From JBFMFB01 sp040752115 (lineage in GTDB: Bacteria > Pseudomonadota > Gammaproteobacteria > Burkholderiales > Sulfuricellaceae): a stretch of 64,000 nt of DNA. The notes below the pieces were generated by a model, which worked only from the letters and a program-made list of their open reading frames with translations, made no database searches and had not been told where the DNA came from. A program made the position numbers and the translations under genes. The stretch is from the NCBI GenBank assembly GCA_040752115.1, contig JBFMFB010000008.1, positions 13,864 to 77,863 of the forward strand. The letters are read 5' to 3'. Positions 1 to 9,127 of this stretch are shown here, one piece after another. Positions within the stretch are counted from its first letter, which is position 1. Every line of letters begins with the position of its first letter.

Positions 1-132
1 CGCCAGCGGGTCTTGCGGGGCGAGCGCGTCGCTGTCCGGCGGCAGGAAATCGATCCCCGTCACCCTGCCGCCCTCGGTGCGGATGCCCAGCACGGCAAAA
101 GGGGTGGCAAACTTCGCCTGATAGGGTTTCAT
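1..132 (-). CDS. ogt: Methylated-DNA--protein-cysteine methyltransferase, N-terminal part (runs off window)
   Basis: The first 44 codons of a minus-strand gene that continues beyond the window edge. The translation begins MKPYQAKFATPFAVLGIRTE and continues with a GGRVTGIDFLP stretch, which resembles the N-terminal domain of Ogt/Ada-type alkyltransferases that repair O6-alkylguanine. The catalytic PCHR region is not in the window, so the family call rests on the N-terminus alone. The ATG overlaps the stop of the upstream TPR gene (ATGA), which suggests translational coupling. Confidence 0.55.
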   Translation of the reverse strand, partial: MKPYQAKFATPFAVLGIRTEGGRVTGIDFLPPDSDALAPQDPLA

Positions 133-1832
133 GGCTGAAGCCGATCCAGGGCGCGCCGGATTTCCTGCTGCCGTGCAGGATCGCTGGCGGCTTTCAGCAA
201 CTGCCGGTATTGCGCCCGGGCATCCCCGGCGAAGCCGGCACGGGCCAGGCTGGCGGCGGCGAAGCTGCGCGCGCTCTGCTCGAAGGCGGAGTCCTTGCCG
301 CCCCCAAGGCTTGCCGCGAGCAGGAAATGCGCGGCCGCCGCCGGGTAATCCTTGCGCTTTTCGGCCAGGAGCCCCCGTTCGAACCGGATTTCCCGCTGCA
401 ACGCCGCATCGCCCGGGGTGTCCAGGGCTTTCAGCAGTTGTTCCGCGAAATTTTCCTGATCGGCGGCGGCCAGCTTGCGCGCGACCGCCAGCAATTTTCC
501 GGCCGTTTCGTCCGGCAACGGGCCTTCCTGCGCCAGCACTTGCTGCGCCGCCCCGAGAGCCTCCTGCCCGGCGCCGGCGGCAGCGAAAACCTGCGCCAGC
601 GTGAGCTGCCATTCTTCCGCCGGCACATCCGTGGGCGCCGCCGCGCCGCGCAGCAGCCGCGCCGCCAGGAGATATTCCCCCGCCCGGCAGGCCGACCGTC
701 CCAGCAGCGTGCGCGCCTCCGGCACCATGCCGGAATGATCCTTCCCCAACGGCCCCTCCGCAAACAACCGGTTTGCCGTCACGCGCATGTTCTGCTGCAA
801 CAGCGAGGCGACCAGCCGGGTCTGCGCTTCCCCGCGCAACCCGCTTTCCTTGCCGTTGGCGGCAAGGTAGGCGAACAACGCCCGCGCCGTCGGCGGGGAA
901 TCCGCCTCCTCCCGCTGCGCCAGGGCAAGCCAGGCCGCGTCTTCCCCGAGCAGCAGCTGGTTCCGGTTGCCCGCCGCCAGCGCGTGCGCGAAGTAGCTTT
1001 GCCAGAGCTGGCCGGCGCCGACGGCGGTGAATTCCCGCGCCGGCGAATCCGGCTCGTTCAGCAGGCGCTCCCCAGCCTCGACCTGGAGGGTAGTATCCCG
1101 CTGCGCGCTCGCCGCTTCGGCCAGCACCGCCCAGTACACCGCGCCATCGCTTTTCTGCAGTGCCGCCCGGGCGCTGCCGATCGCCGCTTCCGGCCCGACC
1201 AGTCCCGCCTTCAGGCGGATCATGAGCTTGAGCGGCCCTTCGTCCAGCCGCGAAAGCCACGGCACGGCTTCCGCCGCCTTGCCGTTCGCCGCCAGCGCCT
1301 GCGCGAAACGGGCGATCTCGGCCTTTTCCAGCGGCTGGTAATCCTGCTGGTAGCGCAGCATCGCAAGGTAAGCCTCGTCCGCCTTGTGCTCGGCAAGATA
1401 GCTCTGGATGACCAGCCGGCGCGCTTCGCGCATTTCCTCCGGCGGCAGGCCGGCGTCCCACAGCAGCCGCGCCAGGCCGGCGCGCGCCTGTTCCCCGGCC
1501 CCGGATTCGACTGCCGCCCGAACGGCGTACCAGCGCGCCTTCTGCCGCAATTCCGGCGATGCGTCGGCCGGCAGCGCGTCCACCCGCTGCAGCAGTTCCT
1601 GCGACTGGTCGAGGCGGTGGAGCAGATCAAGCCGCACTCCCTCCCATTCCAGCCAGAGCGGCCTTTCCCCGCTGCTGGCCGGCTGGGCGCCGTCGGCCAG
1701 CGAAAGCGCAAGCTGCGGCGCGCCGGCCTCGGCAAGCCGCGCAACAGCCTGGGGCGAAATCGTGGAAGCCGCATCGGCATTCGGCGCGGCGGCGAGCGTC
1801 AGAAGCAACAGGGGCGAGATGAAGTGGCGCAT
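129..1832 (-). CDS. Secreted TPR-repeat protein of unknown function
   Basis: A 567-residue protein with a clear signal peptide (MRHFISPLLLLTLAAAPNADA) and an otherwise alanine- and leucine-rich helical sequence that looks like degenerate tetratricopeptide repeats throughout. It is probably a periplasmic scaffold or outer-membrane-associated protein, but no specific family is recognised. It lies after the rplS terminator and before the ogt-like gene, with which it overlaps by 4 nt. Confidence 0.7.
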   Translation of the reverse strand: MRHFISPLLLLTLAAAPNADAASTISPQAVARLAEAGAPQLALSLADGAQPASSGERPLWLEWEGVRLDLLHRLDQSQELLQRVDALPADASPELRQKARWYAVRAAVESGAGEQARAGLARLLWDAGLPPEEMREARRLVIQSYLAEHKADEAYLAMLRYQQDYQPLEKAEIARFAQALAANGKAAEAVPWLSRLDEGPLKLMIRLKAGLVGPEAAIGSARAALQKSDGAVYWAVLAEAASAQRDTTLQVEAGERLLNEPDSPAREFTAVGAGQLWQSYFAHALAAGNRNQLLLGEDAAWLALAQREEADSPPTARALFAYLAANGKESGLRGEAQTRLVASLLQQNMRVTANRLFAEGPLGKDHSGMVPEARTLLGRSACRAGEYLLAARLLRGAAAPTDVPAEEWQLTLAQVFAAAGAGQEALGAAQQVLAQEGPLPDETAGKLLAVARKLAAADQENFAEQLLKALDTPGDAALQREIRFERGLLAEKRKDYPAAAAHFLLAASLGGGKDSAFEQSARSFAAASLARAGFAGDARAQYRQLLKAASDPARQQEIRRALDRLQP

Positions 1833-1865
1833 GGCGCTATTCTAGCGGCGCCGCGGCGCGGCGGC

Positions 1866-1904
1866 AAAAAAGAAGGCGCCGGGATCCTGCCTGATCCCGG
1901 CGCC
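1866..1904 (-). terminator. Rho-independent terminator after rplS
   Basis: A perfect 12-bp inverted repeat (1875-1886 with 1893-1904, loop CTGCCT) is followed in the minus direction by a T-rich tract complementary to 1866-1874. It ends the rpsP-rimM-trmD-rplS transcript. Confidence 0.9.
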
Positions 1905-1930
1905 TGGAGACAAAACAGTAAAAAAGCTCG

Positions 1931-2302
1931 TTACGCCTGCGCGCTGCGGGCGGCCAGCTTTTCCTTGATGCGCGCGGATTTGCCGGAGCGTTCGCGCAGG
2001 TAGTACAGCTTGGCGCGGCGCACGTCGCCGCGGCGCTTGACCTCGATGCTGGCGAGCAGCGGCGAGTAGGTCTGGAAGGTGCGCTCCACGCCTTCGCCGG
2101 AAGAAATCTTGCGCACGATGAACGAGGAATTCAGGCCGCGGTTGCGCCGGGCGACGACCACGCCCTCGAACGCCTGCACCCGCTTGCGCTCGCCTTCCAC
2201 CACGTTGACGTTGACCACCACGGTATCGCCGGGAGCGAAGTCCGGAATGCTTTTGCCCAGGCGGGCAATTTCTTCCTGTTCCAGTTGTTTGATGATATCC
2301 AT
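1931..2302 (-). CDS. rplS: 50S ribosomal protein L19
   Basis: A 123-residue L19, located at the 30S-50S interface. The sequence MDIIKQLEQEEIARLGK and the basic C-terminus (RRGDVRRAKLYYLRERSGKSARI) are diagnostic. The ATG at 2302 is chosen over an upstream in-frame TTG because AAGGAG lies a few bases before it and the family begins there. It is the last gene of the conserved rpsP-rimM-trmD-rplS operon. Confidence 0.97.
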   Translation of the reverse strand: MDIIKQLEQEEIARLGKSIPDFAPGDTVVVNVNVVEGERKRVQAFEGVVVARRNRGLNSSFIVRKISSGEGVERTFQTYSPLLASIEVKRRGDVRRAKLYYLRERSGKSARIKEKLAARSAQA

Positions 2303-2320
2303 TTGAAGCTCCTTCAATGT

Positions 2321-3100
2321 TTACTTATCGGCATCCTGTTCCTCCTGGTATTCCGCCTGAAACGCGGCCAGGAGCCCGGATTCCTCTTTTGTCAACTGAC
2401 GGGCGGCCAGCAAATCCGGCCGCCTCAGCCAGGTTCTTCCCAGTGCCTGTTTCAACCGCCAGCGGTTGATCCGGGCATGGTTGCCGGACATCAGCACCTC
2501 CGGCACCGCCTGCCCCTGGTACACCTCTGGGCGGGTGTAGTGCGGGCAGTCCAGCAATCCGTTTACAAACGAGTCCTGCGCGGCCGATTCGGCATCCCCC
2601 AGCACGCCCGGCAACTGCCGCACGATGCTGTCGATCAGCACCATCGCCGGCAGCTCCCCGCCAGAGAGCACGTAATCGCCGATGGAAATTTCTTCGTCCA
2701 CCTGGCGCTCCAGCAGGCGCTCGTCCACCGCTTCATAGCGCCCGGCCAGCAGGATCAGTCCCTGCGCGCCGATGAGTTCCATCACTTTCGCGTGATCGAG
2801 CAGCCGGCCCTGGGGGGAAAGGTAAATCACCTTCGGCTTTGCCGTCCCCGCCGCCAACTGCCGCTGCCTCGCCGCAACAATGGCCTTTTCCAGCGGCTCC
2901 GCCAGCATCACCATGCCGGGGCCGCCGCCATAGGGCCGGTCGTCCACGGTGCGGTAATTGTCCTCGGTGAAATCCCGCGGATTCCACAAATGCAGTTCGT
3001 AGCGACCCTGCTCCCTGGCCCGCCGCGTCACGCCGTATTCCGTCACCGCCCCGAACATCGGGGGAAAGAGCGTGACGACATCGAACTGGAATGGGCTCAT
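2321..3100 (-). CDS. trmD: tRNA (guanine(37)-N1)-methyltransferase
   Basis: A 259-residue SPOUT methyltransferase that forms m1G37 on tRNAs reading CNN codons and so prevents +1 frameshifts. The start MSPFQFDVVTLFPPMF, the YGGGPGMVM segment and the knot motif SIGDYVLSGGELPA are all present. An in-frame GTG further upstream lies inside rimM and is not used. It sits 4 nt after rimM and 18 nt before rplS, which is the usual order. Confidence 0.97.
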   Translation of the reverse strand: MSPFQFDVVTLFPPMFGAVTEYGVTRRAREQGRYELHLWNPRDFTEDNYRTVDDRPYGGGPGMVMLAEPLEKAIVAARQRQLAAGTAKPKVIYLSPQGRLLDHAKVMELIGAQGLILLAGRYEAVDERLLERQVDEEISIGDYVLSGGELPAMVLIDSIVRQLPGVLGDAESAAQDSFVNGLLDCPHYTRPEVYQGQAVPEVLMSGNHARINRWRLKQALGRTWLRRPDLLAARQLTKEESGLLAAFQAEYQEEQDADK

Positions 3101-3104
3101 GGGT

Positions 3105-3593
3105 TCAATAGTCGGCGCCCCAATCCACCCGGATCCGGCCGGAATCCACATCCACTTCCAGAATGGTGCCGGCGACGAACGGGATCAGCCGCTCGCGCTC
3201 GCCCTGCACCACCAGCACGTCGTTGGCGCCGGTTTCCAGCAGCTTCGCCACTTCCCCCAGATCCTGCCCCTGGGCGTTCACCACCCGCAAGCCGATCAGG
3301 TCGTTCCAGTAATATTCATCCGCTTCTGCCGGCGGCAGCGCTTCCCGCGGCACAGCGATGAGCGCGCCGCGCAGCGCGGCGGCCGCATCGCGGTCGTTGC
3401 ACCCTTCCAGATGAGCCGCCAGCGACTTGCTGTGCACTTCCGCATCCAGCACGGCGCACTCGCGCCATGCGCCCGGCTTGCCGACCCACCAGACCGGGTA
3501 GTCCAGCAGCCCGTCGCCGGTTTCGGTGTAGGCATGCACCTTGATCCAGCCGCGCACGCCGAATGGGGCGCTAACGTGCCCCATCACAACCAT
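3105..3593 (-). CDS. rimM: Ribosome maturation factor RimM
   Basis: A 162-residue 16S rRNA processing factor that binds S19 during assembly of the 30S head. The N-terminal barrel begins VVMGHVSAPFGVRGWIKV, and the PRC-barrel part carries YYWNDLIGLRVVN. The ATG at 3593 lies just after the rpsP stop. A GTG at 3617 would add eight residues and overlap rpsP by 20 nt, so it is less likely. Confidence 0.95.
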   Translation of the reverse strand: MVVMGHVSAPFGVRGWIKVHAYTETGDGLLDYPVWWVGKPGAWRECAVLDAEVHSKSLAAHLEGCNDRDAAAALRGALIAVPREALPPAEADEYYWNDLIGLRVVNAQGQDLGEVAKLLETGANDVLVVQGERERLIPFVAGTILEVDVDSGRIRVDWGADY

Positions 3594-3597
3594 GCCG

Positions 3598-3852
3598 TCA
3601 GGCTGCTGCTTGTGCACCCGCGCGCTTGACCAGCTTGGCGACCGCGTCGCTCAGTCGAGCGCCGTGGCTTTGCCAGTGCGCAAGGCGATTCATGTCGATG
3701 CGCAGCGCTTCCTGGCCCTCCGGCGCGACCGGGTTGTAAAACCCGACGCGCTCGATGAACCGGCCGTCGCGGCGCTCGCGCGAATCCGCCACCACCAGAT
3801 TGTAAAACGGACGCTTTTTGGCGCCGCCTCGGGCGAGTCGAATGATAACCAT
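3598..3852 (-). CDS. rpsP: 30S ribosomal protein S16
   Basis: An 84-residue S16, recognisable by MVIIRLARGGAKKRPFYN and VADSRERRDGRFIE. It is the first gene of the rpsP-rimM-trmD-rplS operon, with a candidate promoter immediately upstream on the minus strand. Confidence 0.97.
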   Translation of the reverse strand: MVIIRLARGGAKKRPFYNLVVADSRERRDGRFIERVGFYNPVAPEGQEALRIDMNRLAHWQSHGARLSDAVAKLVKRAGAQAAA

Positions 3853-3889
3853 GCTTGAGCCTACCGTTAAAGTTTTGAAAAAGAGCGCG

Positions 3890-3919
3890 ATTTTACGACA
3901 CTTTTCAAGCTGTTGGCAA
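3890..3919 (-). promoter_or_regulatory. Candidate sigma-70 promoter for rpsP operon
   Basis: Read on the minus strand: a -35 like TTGCCA (3914-3919), an 18-nt spacer and a -10 like TAAAAT (3890-3895), about 40 nt before the rpsP ATG. The rest of the 248-nt gap up to cstA holds nothing else I recognise. Confidence 0.5.
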
Positions 3920-4100
3920 GACTGCCTGCAGACCGCGGCTATATCGGCTTCTCCGGCCCGCCGTGGCGAAGCTGGCGCGAGCCTGCAGCAAACAGCGGGT
4001 TCCGCCGCCGCTTTTCCGAGCCCTCTCGGGAGGGCGCCGGCGCCGACCGCGCGTGTTGTATCATAATCAGCATTTTTCCGTCTCTATCCGGACAAAAATA

Positions 4101-6173
4101 ATGAACAACCCTTTCGTGCGACATGCAGCTTGGCTTGCGGTGGCCATGCTGGGCGCAGCCGCCCTGGGCGGCATTGCCTTGAACCGCGGCGAAGCGATCA
4201 ATGCGCTGTGGCTGGTCGTGGCCGCCGCCTGCGTTTATGCGCTCGCCTACCGCTTTTACAGCGCCTGGATCGCGGCGAAAGTGCTGACGCTGGACGAAAC
4301 CCGCGCCACGCCGGCGGAGCGCTTCGACAACGGCCGCGATTTCGTCCCCACCAACCGGTGGATCGTGTTCGGCCACCACTTCGCCGCCATCGCCGGACCC
4401 GGCCCGCTGATCGGCCCCACGCTGGCGGCGCAGTTCGGCTATCTGCCGGGCACCTTGTGGATTCTCGTTGGGGCGGTGCTGGGCGGCTGCGTGCAGGACA
4501 TGGCCATCATGTTCTTTTCCACCCGCCGCGACGGCCGCAGCCTGGGCCAGATGGCGCGCGACGAGCTGGGGCCGATTGGCGGCGCGGCGGCGCTGGTAGG
4601 CACGCTGATGATCATGGTGATCCTGATCGCAGTGCTCGGCCTGGTGGTGGTCAACGCCATGAAGCACAGCCCCTGGGCGACCTCCACCGTGGCGGCGACG
4701 ATTCCCATCGCCGTGCTGGTCGGACTGTACATGCGCAACATCCGCCCCGGCCGGGTGCTGGAAGGCTCGATTCTCGGCGTGGCGCTGCTGCTCCTCGCCG
4801 TAGCGGGCGGCGGCTGGATCGACCAGAGCGAAGCGCTGCGCGGCCTGTTCGACCACGACGGCAAAACGCTCGCCTGGTTCGTGATCGGCTACGGCTTCCT
4901 CGCCGCCATCCTGCCGGTATGGCTGCTGCTGGCGCCGCGCGATTATCTTTCCACCTTCATGAAGCTCGGCACCATCCTGCTGCTCGCGCTCGCCATCGTG
5001 CTGCTGCGCCCGGAAATCAGGATGCCGGCGCTGACCCAGTTCATCGACGGCAGCGGCCCGATCTTCGGCGGGGCGATTTTCCCGTTCGTGTTCATCACCA
5101 TCGCCTGCGGCGCCATTTCGGGCTTCCATTCGCTGATTTCGTCGGGCACCACGCCGAAGCTGCTGGCCAACGAGCGCGACATCCGCATGATCGGCTACGG
5201 CGGCATGATGCTGGAATCCTTCGTCGCGATCATGGCGATGATCGCCGCCACGGTGCTCGATCCCGGCGTGTTCTTCGCCATCAACAGCCCGGCCGGCGTG
5301 GTGGGCAAGGCTGCCGCCGACGCGGTGGCGAAGATTTCATCCTGGGGCTTCCCGGTGACGGTGGAGCAGATGGAGATGCTGGCCAAGGAAATGGGCGAGA
5401 AAACCCTGTTCGCCCGCACCGGCGGCGCGCCGTCGCTGGCGGTCGGAATGGCCTCGATTTTCGGCAGCGCCTTCGGCCAGGGCATGCTGGCCATGTGGTA
5501 CCACTTCGCCATCATGTTCGAGGCGGTGTTCATCCTCACCACGCTCGATGCCGGCACGCGGGTCGGCCGCTTCATGCTGCAGGACCTGCTCGGCAACCTC
5601 TGGCCGAAACTGGGGGAAACCTCCTGGTACCCGTCGGTGCTGCTCGCCAGCGGCGCGGTGGTGGCGGCCTGGGGCTATTTCCTCTATATCGGCGTGATCG
5701 ACCCCAACGGCGGCGTGAACATCCTGTGGCCGCTGTTCGGCATCTCCAACCAGATGCTGGCGGCGATCGCGCTGTGCGTGGCGACCGGCATCCTGGTCAA
5801 GTCCGGCAAGCTGAAATACGCCTGGGTGACCGGGCTGCCGCTATCCTGGCTGGCGCTGGTGACCACCGCCGCCGCCTGGGAAAAGATCACCAGCCCGGAC
5901 GTGCGCATCGGCTTCTTCGCCGCCGCCAACGACATGGCCGCCAAGCTCGCGGCCGGCAAGCTGCCGCCGGAGAAGGCCGGGGTGGCGCCGACGCTGATCT
6001 TCAACCAGCAGCTCGACGCCTGGCTGACGCTGTTCTTCGTCGCGGTGCTGTGGATCATCATCCTCGACATGCTGCGGGTGTGCGCGCGCCACGTCCAGGG
6101 CCTGCCGGTGCCGCCGCTGGCCGAATCTCCGCATGAGCCGAGCCGGCTGGTGGAAGACTGGGTGAGAGACTGA
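4101..6173 (+). CDS. cstA: Carbon starvation protein A family transporter
   Basis: A 690-residue polytopic membrane protein of the CstA/BtsT family, whose characterised members import pyruvate or peptides. The conserved segments NGRDFVPTNRWIVFGHHFAAIAGPGPLIGP and GAISGFHSLISSGTTPK are present, with many hydrophobic helices. The ATG at 4101 begins MNNPFVRHAAWL; in-frame codons further upstream lie in the intergenic region and give basic non-membrane sequence. A YbdD-type small protein follows by 1 nt, the usual partner. The substrate cannot be read from the sequence. Confidence 0.92.
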   Translation: MNNPFVRHAAWLAVAMLGAAALGGIALNRGEAINALWLVVAAACVYALAYRFYSAWIAAKVLTLDETRATPAERFDNGRDFVPTNRWIVFGHHFAAIAGPGPLIGPTLAAQFGYLPGTLWILVGAVLGGCVQDMAIMFFSTRRDGRSLGQMARDELGPIGGAAALVGTLMIMVILIAVLGLVVVNAMKHSPWATSTVAATIPIAVLVGLYMRNIRPGRVLEGSILGVALLLLAVAGGGWIDQSEALRGLFDHDGKTLAWFVIGYGFLAAILPVWLLLAPRDYLSTFMKLGTILLLALAIVLLRPEIRMPALTQFIDGSGPIFGGAIFPFVFITIACGAISGFHSLISSGTTPKLLANERDIRMIGYGGMMLESFVAIMAMIAATVLDPGVFFAINSPAGVVGKAAADAVAKISSWGFPVTVEQMEMLAKEMGEKTLFARTGGAPSLAVGMASIFGSAFGQGMLAMWYHFAIMFEAVFILTTLDAGTRVGRFMLQDLLGNLWPKLGETSWYPSVLLASGAVVAAWGYFLYIGVIDPNGGVNILWPLFGISNQMLAAIALCVATGILVKSGKLKYAWVTGLPLSWLALVTTAAAWEKITSPDVRIGFFAAANDMAAKLAAGKLPPEKAGVAPTLIFNQQLDAWLTLFFVAVLWIIILDMLRVCARHVQGLPVPPLAESPHEPSRLVEDWVRD

Positions 6174-6174
6174 C

Positions 6175-6354
6175 ATGGGAGGCCGGCTGAAAGCGCTGTG
6201 GGCGGCCATCCGCCGCCTCTCCGGCGACGACGCCTACGAGCGCTACCTGCGCCATTGCGCAGAAGCGCACGCGAACGAACCGCCGCTCTCGCGCAGGGAT
6301 TTTTTCCGGCGCGAGCTGGACAGGAAATGGAACGGGGTGAGGCGGTGCTGCTGA
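6175..6354 (+). CDS. YbdD/YjiX family small protein (CstA partner)
   Basis: A 59-residue protein, MGGRLKALWAAIRRLSGDDA and onward, ending in RCC. The YERYLRHC and PPLSRRDFFRRELDRKW segments match the short YbdD/YjiX family (DUF466), which is nearly always encoded directly downstream of cstA. It starts 1 nt after the cstA stop and is thought to help the transporter. It is too short to show up in a long-ORF search. Confidence 0.88.
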   Translation: MGGRLKALWAAIRRLSGDDAYERYLRHCAEAHANEPPLSRRDFFRRELDRKWNGVRRCC

Positions 6355-6440
6355 GGGTGCGGAAACGGCGAACCAATGTCCGCCGCCGCTTTCATAAAGA
6401 GGTAGGGCAAACCGTTTTCCACGCTGCGGAAAGGATAGGC

Positions 6441-7241
6441 ATGAATACCCGTTATCGCGCGCTCGCATGGCGCGGCCTGCTCGGCACGGCCGGTCTGTTC
6501 CTGGCTCTGATCGCCGCCGTTCCCTGCCGGGCGGAGCTGGCACAAACCATCGAGCGCATCAAGCCGTCGGTGGTGGGAGTTGGCACCTTCCAGAAAATGC
6601 GCAATCCCTCGGTCAACTTTCTCGGCACGGGTTTCGCCATCGAAGACGGGCTGCATGTCGTCACCAATGCACACGTTGTTCCGCCCGTGCTCGACGCCGA
6701 AAAAATGGAATCGCTGGTCGTCCTGGTCGGTGGAAGCAAGGAGCCGCAGACGCGCGAAGCGCAGCCGGTCGCCGTGGACAAGGAACACGATCTGGCGCTG
6801 CTCAAAATCAGCGGCCCGCCCCTGCCGGCCATGGCGCTGGGCGACTCCTCCGCCGTGCGGGAAGGGCAGGTATATGCCTTTACCGGCTTCCCCATCGGCA
6901 TGGCGCTGGGATTTCACCCGGTCACCCACCGCGGCATGATCTCGTCGCTCACCCCGATCGTCCGGCCGGGGCTTTCCTCGAAGCAGCTCGACGCGAAAAT
7001 GATCAACCGCATCCGCGCCGCTTCCTACAACGTGTTCCAGCTCGACGGCACCGCCTACCCCGGCAACAGCGGCAGCCCGCTGTACCACCCGGAAACCGGC
7101 GCCGTCTATGGCATCATCAACATGGTATTCGTGAAGGGCACCAAGGAAACGGCCCTGTCGCAGCCAAGCGGCATCACCTATGCCATTCCCGGCAACTACA
7201 TCCGCGACTTGCTAAGCGACCGGCGCGCTGCCAGCCGTTAG
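6441..7241 (+). CDS. Secreted trypsin-like serine protease (S1 family)
   Basis: A 266-residue protein with an N-terminal signal peptide (cleavage probably after CRA). The catalytic triad is visible: His78 in TNAHVV, Asp117 in EHDLALL and Ser210 in GNSGSPL. There is no PDZ domain, unlike DegP or DegS. The ATG at 6441 follows an AAGGAT ribosome site. It probably acts in the periplasm on unknown substrates. It is convergent with dsbB and separated from it by 26 nt. Confidence 0.85.
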   Translation: MNTRYRALAWRGLLGTAGLFLALIAAVPCRAELAQTIERIKPSVVGVGTFQKMRNPSVNFLGTGFAIEDGLHVVTNAHVVPPVLDAEKMESLVVLVGGSKEPQTREAQPVAVDKEHDLALLKISGPPLPAMALGDSSAVREGQVYAFTGFPIGMALGFHPVTHRGMISSLTPIVRPGLSSKQLDAKMINRIRAASYNVFQLDGTAYPGNSGSPLYHPETGAVYGIINMVFVKGTKETALSQPSGITYAIPGNYIRDLLSDRRAASR

Positions 7242-7267
7242 CCCGGATATTCCGGATATTTATGCAT

Positions 7268-7768
7268 TCAGCGCCGGCGCCTCTTCTTGCCGGCAAGAAA
7301 AATATAGACTGCCACGCCGAGGAAGATTGCGAACCAGACAAGTGACCAGTCCGGAATCGCGAGCGACAGAAATTTCCATCTGATGCGCGCGCAATCCCCG
7401 CTCGCCTCGAACATGGCCGGCCACCATTGGGCAAGCGGCAAGGCGTTCAGGAACTGCTCCTCCGGGCTGATGCCGCATTCGATTGCGCCCGGATGGCGCA
7501 CCAGCCACGAATGACGCAGCGCAACCACCGCGCCGGCGAGCGCGAACAAAGCCAGCAACCCGCCGTACACCCGGCGCCCCGCCGCCTGGGGGTTGTGCAG
7601 GAACCCCAGCAGGGCCGTCAGCCCTATCAGCCAATAAGCGATGCGCTGCACGACGCACAGCGAACATGGCGACAGCCCCTTCACTTCCTGCAAGTAGAGG
7701 GCATAGCCCAGCAGGCCGGCGCAGGCGAGGAATACAAACAGGAAAAGGAGTCGCGGGACGGATTTCAT
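7268..7768 (-). CDS. dsbB: Disulfide bond formation protein B
   Basis: A 166-residue inner-membrane quinone reductase that reoxidises DsbA. It has four predicted membrane helices and both redox pairs: Cys35/Cys38 (PCSLCVVQR) and Cys98/Cys126 in the second periplasmic loop. The C-terminus is basic (GKKRRRR). It is divergent from bioA across a 54-nt gap that must hold both promoters. No dsbA is in the window. Confidence 0.92.
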   Translation of the reverse strand: MKSVPRLLFLFVFLACAGLLGYALYLQEVKGLSPCSLCVVQRIAYWLIGLTALLGFLHNPQAAGRRVYGGLLALFALAGAVVALRHSWLVRHPGAIECGISPEEQFLNALPLAQWWPAMFEASGDCARIRWKFLSLAIPDWSLVWFAIFLGVAVYIFLAGKKRRRR

Positions 7769-7822
7769 CGGGATGTTCCTATGGTAGCCTATTGCGCGAT
7801 TACTTTGCCAGATTGTCGAAAC

Positions 7823-9127
7823 ATGGCCAACCATAACTTTCTTGCGCGCAGCCTCGCCGCGGTATGGCACCCCTGCACGCAGATGAAGAGCCACGAAACC
7901 CTGCCGCTGATCCCCGTCGCGCGCGGCGAAGGGGTGTGGCTGTATGACTTCGACGGCAGGCGCTACCTCGACGCGATCAGCTCGTGGTGGGTGAATCTGT
8001 TCGGCCACTGCAACCCGCGCATCAACGCGGCGCTGCGCGACCAGCTGGAAAAGCTGGAGCACGTGATGCTGGCGGGCTTCACCCATGCGCCGGTGGTCGA
8101 GCTGTCCGAGCGGCTTTCCCGGCTCACCGGCCTGGGGCATTGCTTCTACGCCTCGGACGGCGCCTCCGCCACGGAAATCGCGCTCAAGATGAGCTTTCAT
8201 TTCTGGCGCAATTCCGGCCGGGCGGAAAAAACCCGCTTCATCAGCCTGGAAAACGGCTACCACGGCGAAACCCTGGGCGCGCTGTCGGTCACCGACGTGG
8301 CGCTGTTCAAGGACGTGTACGCGCCGCTGCTGCGCCACAGCACCCAGATGCCCAGCCCCGACTGGCGGCTGGCCGAGCCGGGCGAACCGGCACAGGATTT
8401 CGCCGCGCGCCGCGCGCAAGCCCTGGAAACATATCTCGCGCAGCACCATGAGCAGACCGCGGCTTTCATCCTGGAGCCGCTGGTGCAGGGCGCGGCGGGG
8501 ATGGCGATGTACCACCCCGAATACCTCCGCCGGGCGCGGGAAATCTGCGACCGGTTCGAGGTGCACCTGATCGCCGACGAAATCGCCGTCGGGTTCGGGC
8601 GCACCGGTACCCTGTTCGCCTGCGAGCAGGCCGGCATCCGGCCGGATTTCCTCTGCCTGTCCAAGGGCATCAGCGGCGGCTACCTGCCCCTGTCCGTCGT
8701 GCTCACCACCGACCGCACCTATCAGGCGTTTTATGATGACCAGATGGCACGCGGCTTCCTGCATTCGCACTCCTACACCGGCAACGCGCTTGCCTGCCGG
8801 GCCGCGCTTGCGACCCTGAACATTTTCGAGCAGGACAACGTGATCGAAGCCAACCGCATCAAGGCAGCCCGCCTTACCCAGGCGGCGCGGCCGCTGGCGG
8901 ATCATCCCAGGGTAAAAAATTTCCGCCACGCCGGCATGATCTGGGCATTCGAGGTGGAGGGCGCCGGTCCCGATTTTTCCAGGCGGTTTTATGCCGAAGC
9001 GCTGGCGCAGGAACTGCTGTTGCGGCCGATCGGCAACACGGTCTATTTCATGCCGCCCTATGTCATCAACGAAGACGAAATCGCGTTCCTGGTGGGCCAT
9101 ACCCTCGAGGCACTGGATAGGACATGA
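7823..9127 (+). CDS. bioA: Adenosylmethionine--8-amino-7-oxononanoate aminotransferase
   Basis: A 434-residue class III PLP aminotransferase that converts KAPA to DAPA with SAM as amino donor, the third of the four late biotin steps. Diagnostic BioA features are WHPCTQM near the N-terminus, ISSWWVNLFGHCNP, and the PLP lysine Lys281 in LCLSKGISGGYLPLS. It lies about 36 kb from the bioD-C-H-F-B cluster. Its stop overlaps the next gene (ATGA). Confidence 0.95.
   Translation: MANHNFLARSLAAVWHPCTQMKSHETLPLIPVARGEGVWLYDFDGRRYLDAISSWWVNLFGHCNPRINAALRDQLEKLEHVMLAGFTHAPVVELSERLSRLTGLGHCFYASDGASATEIALKMSFHFWRNSGRAEKTRFISLENGYHGETLGALSVTDVALFKDVYAPLLRHSTQMPSPDWRLAEPGEPAQDFAARRAQALETYLAQHHEQTAAFILEPLVQGAAGMAMYHPEYLRRAREICDRFEVHLIADEIAVGFGRTGTLFACEQAGIRPDFLCLSKGISGGYLPLSVVLTTDRTYQAFYDDQMARGFLHSHSYTGNALACRAALATLNIFEQDNVIEANRIKAARLTQAARPLADHPRVKNFRHAGMIWAFEVEGAGPDFSRRFYAEALAQELLLRPIGNTVYFMPPYVINEDEIAFLVGHTLEALDRT

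Noticed and set aside
131..2003. Long plus-strand ORFs opposite the TPR gene (for example 210-2003)
   Set aside because: They are Arg/Pro/Ala-rich shadows of a GC-rich minus-strand gene, with no signal for translation and no family.
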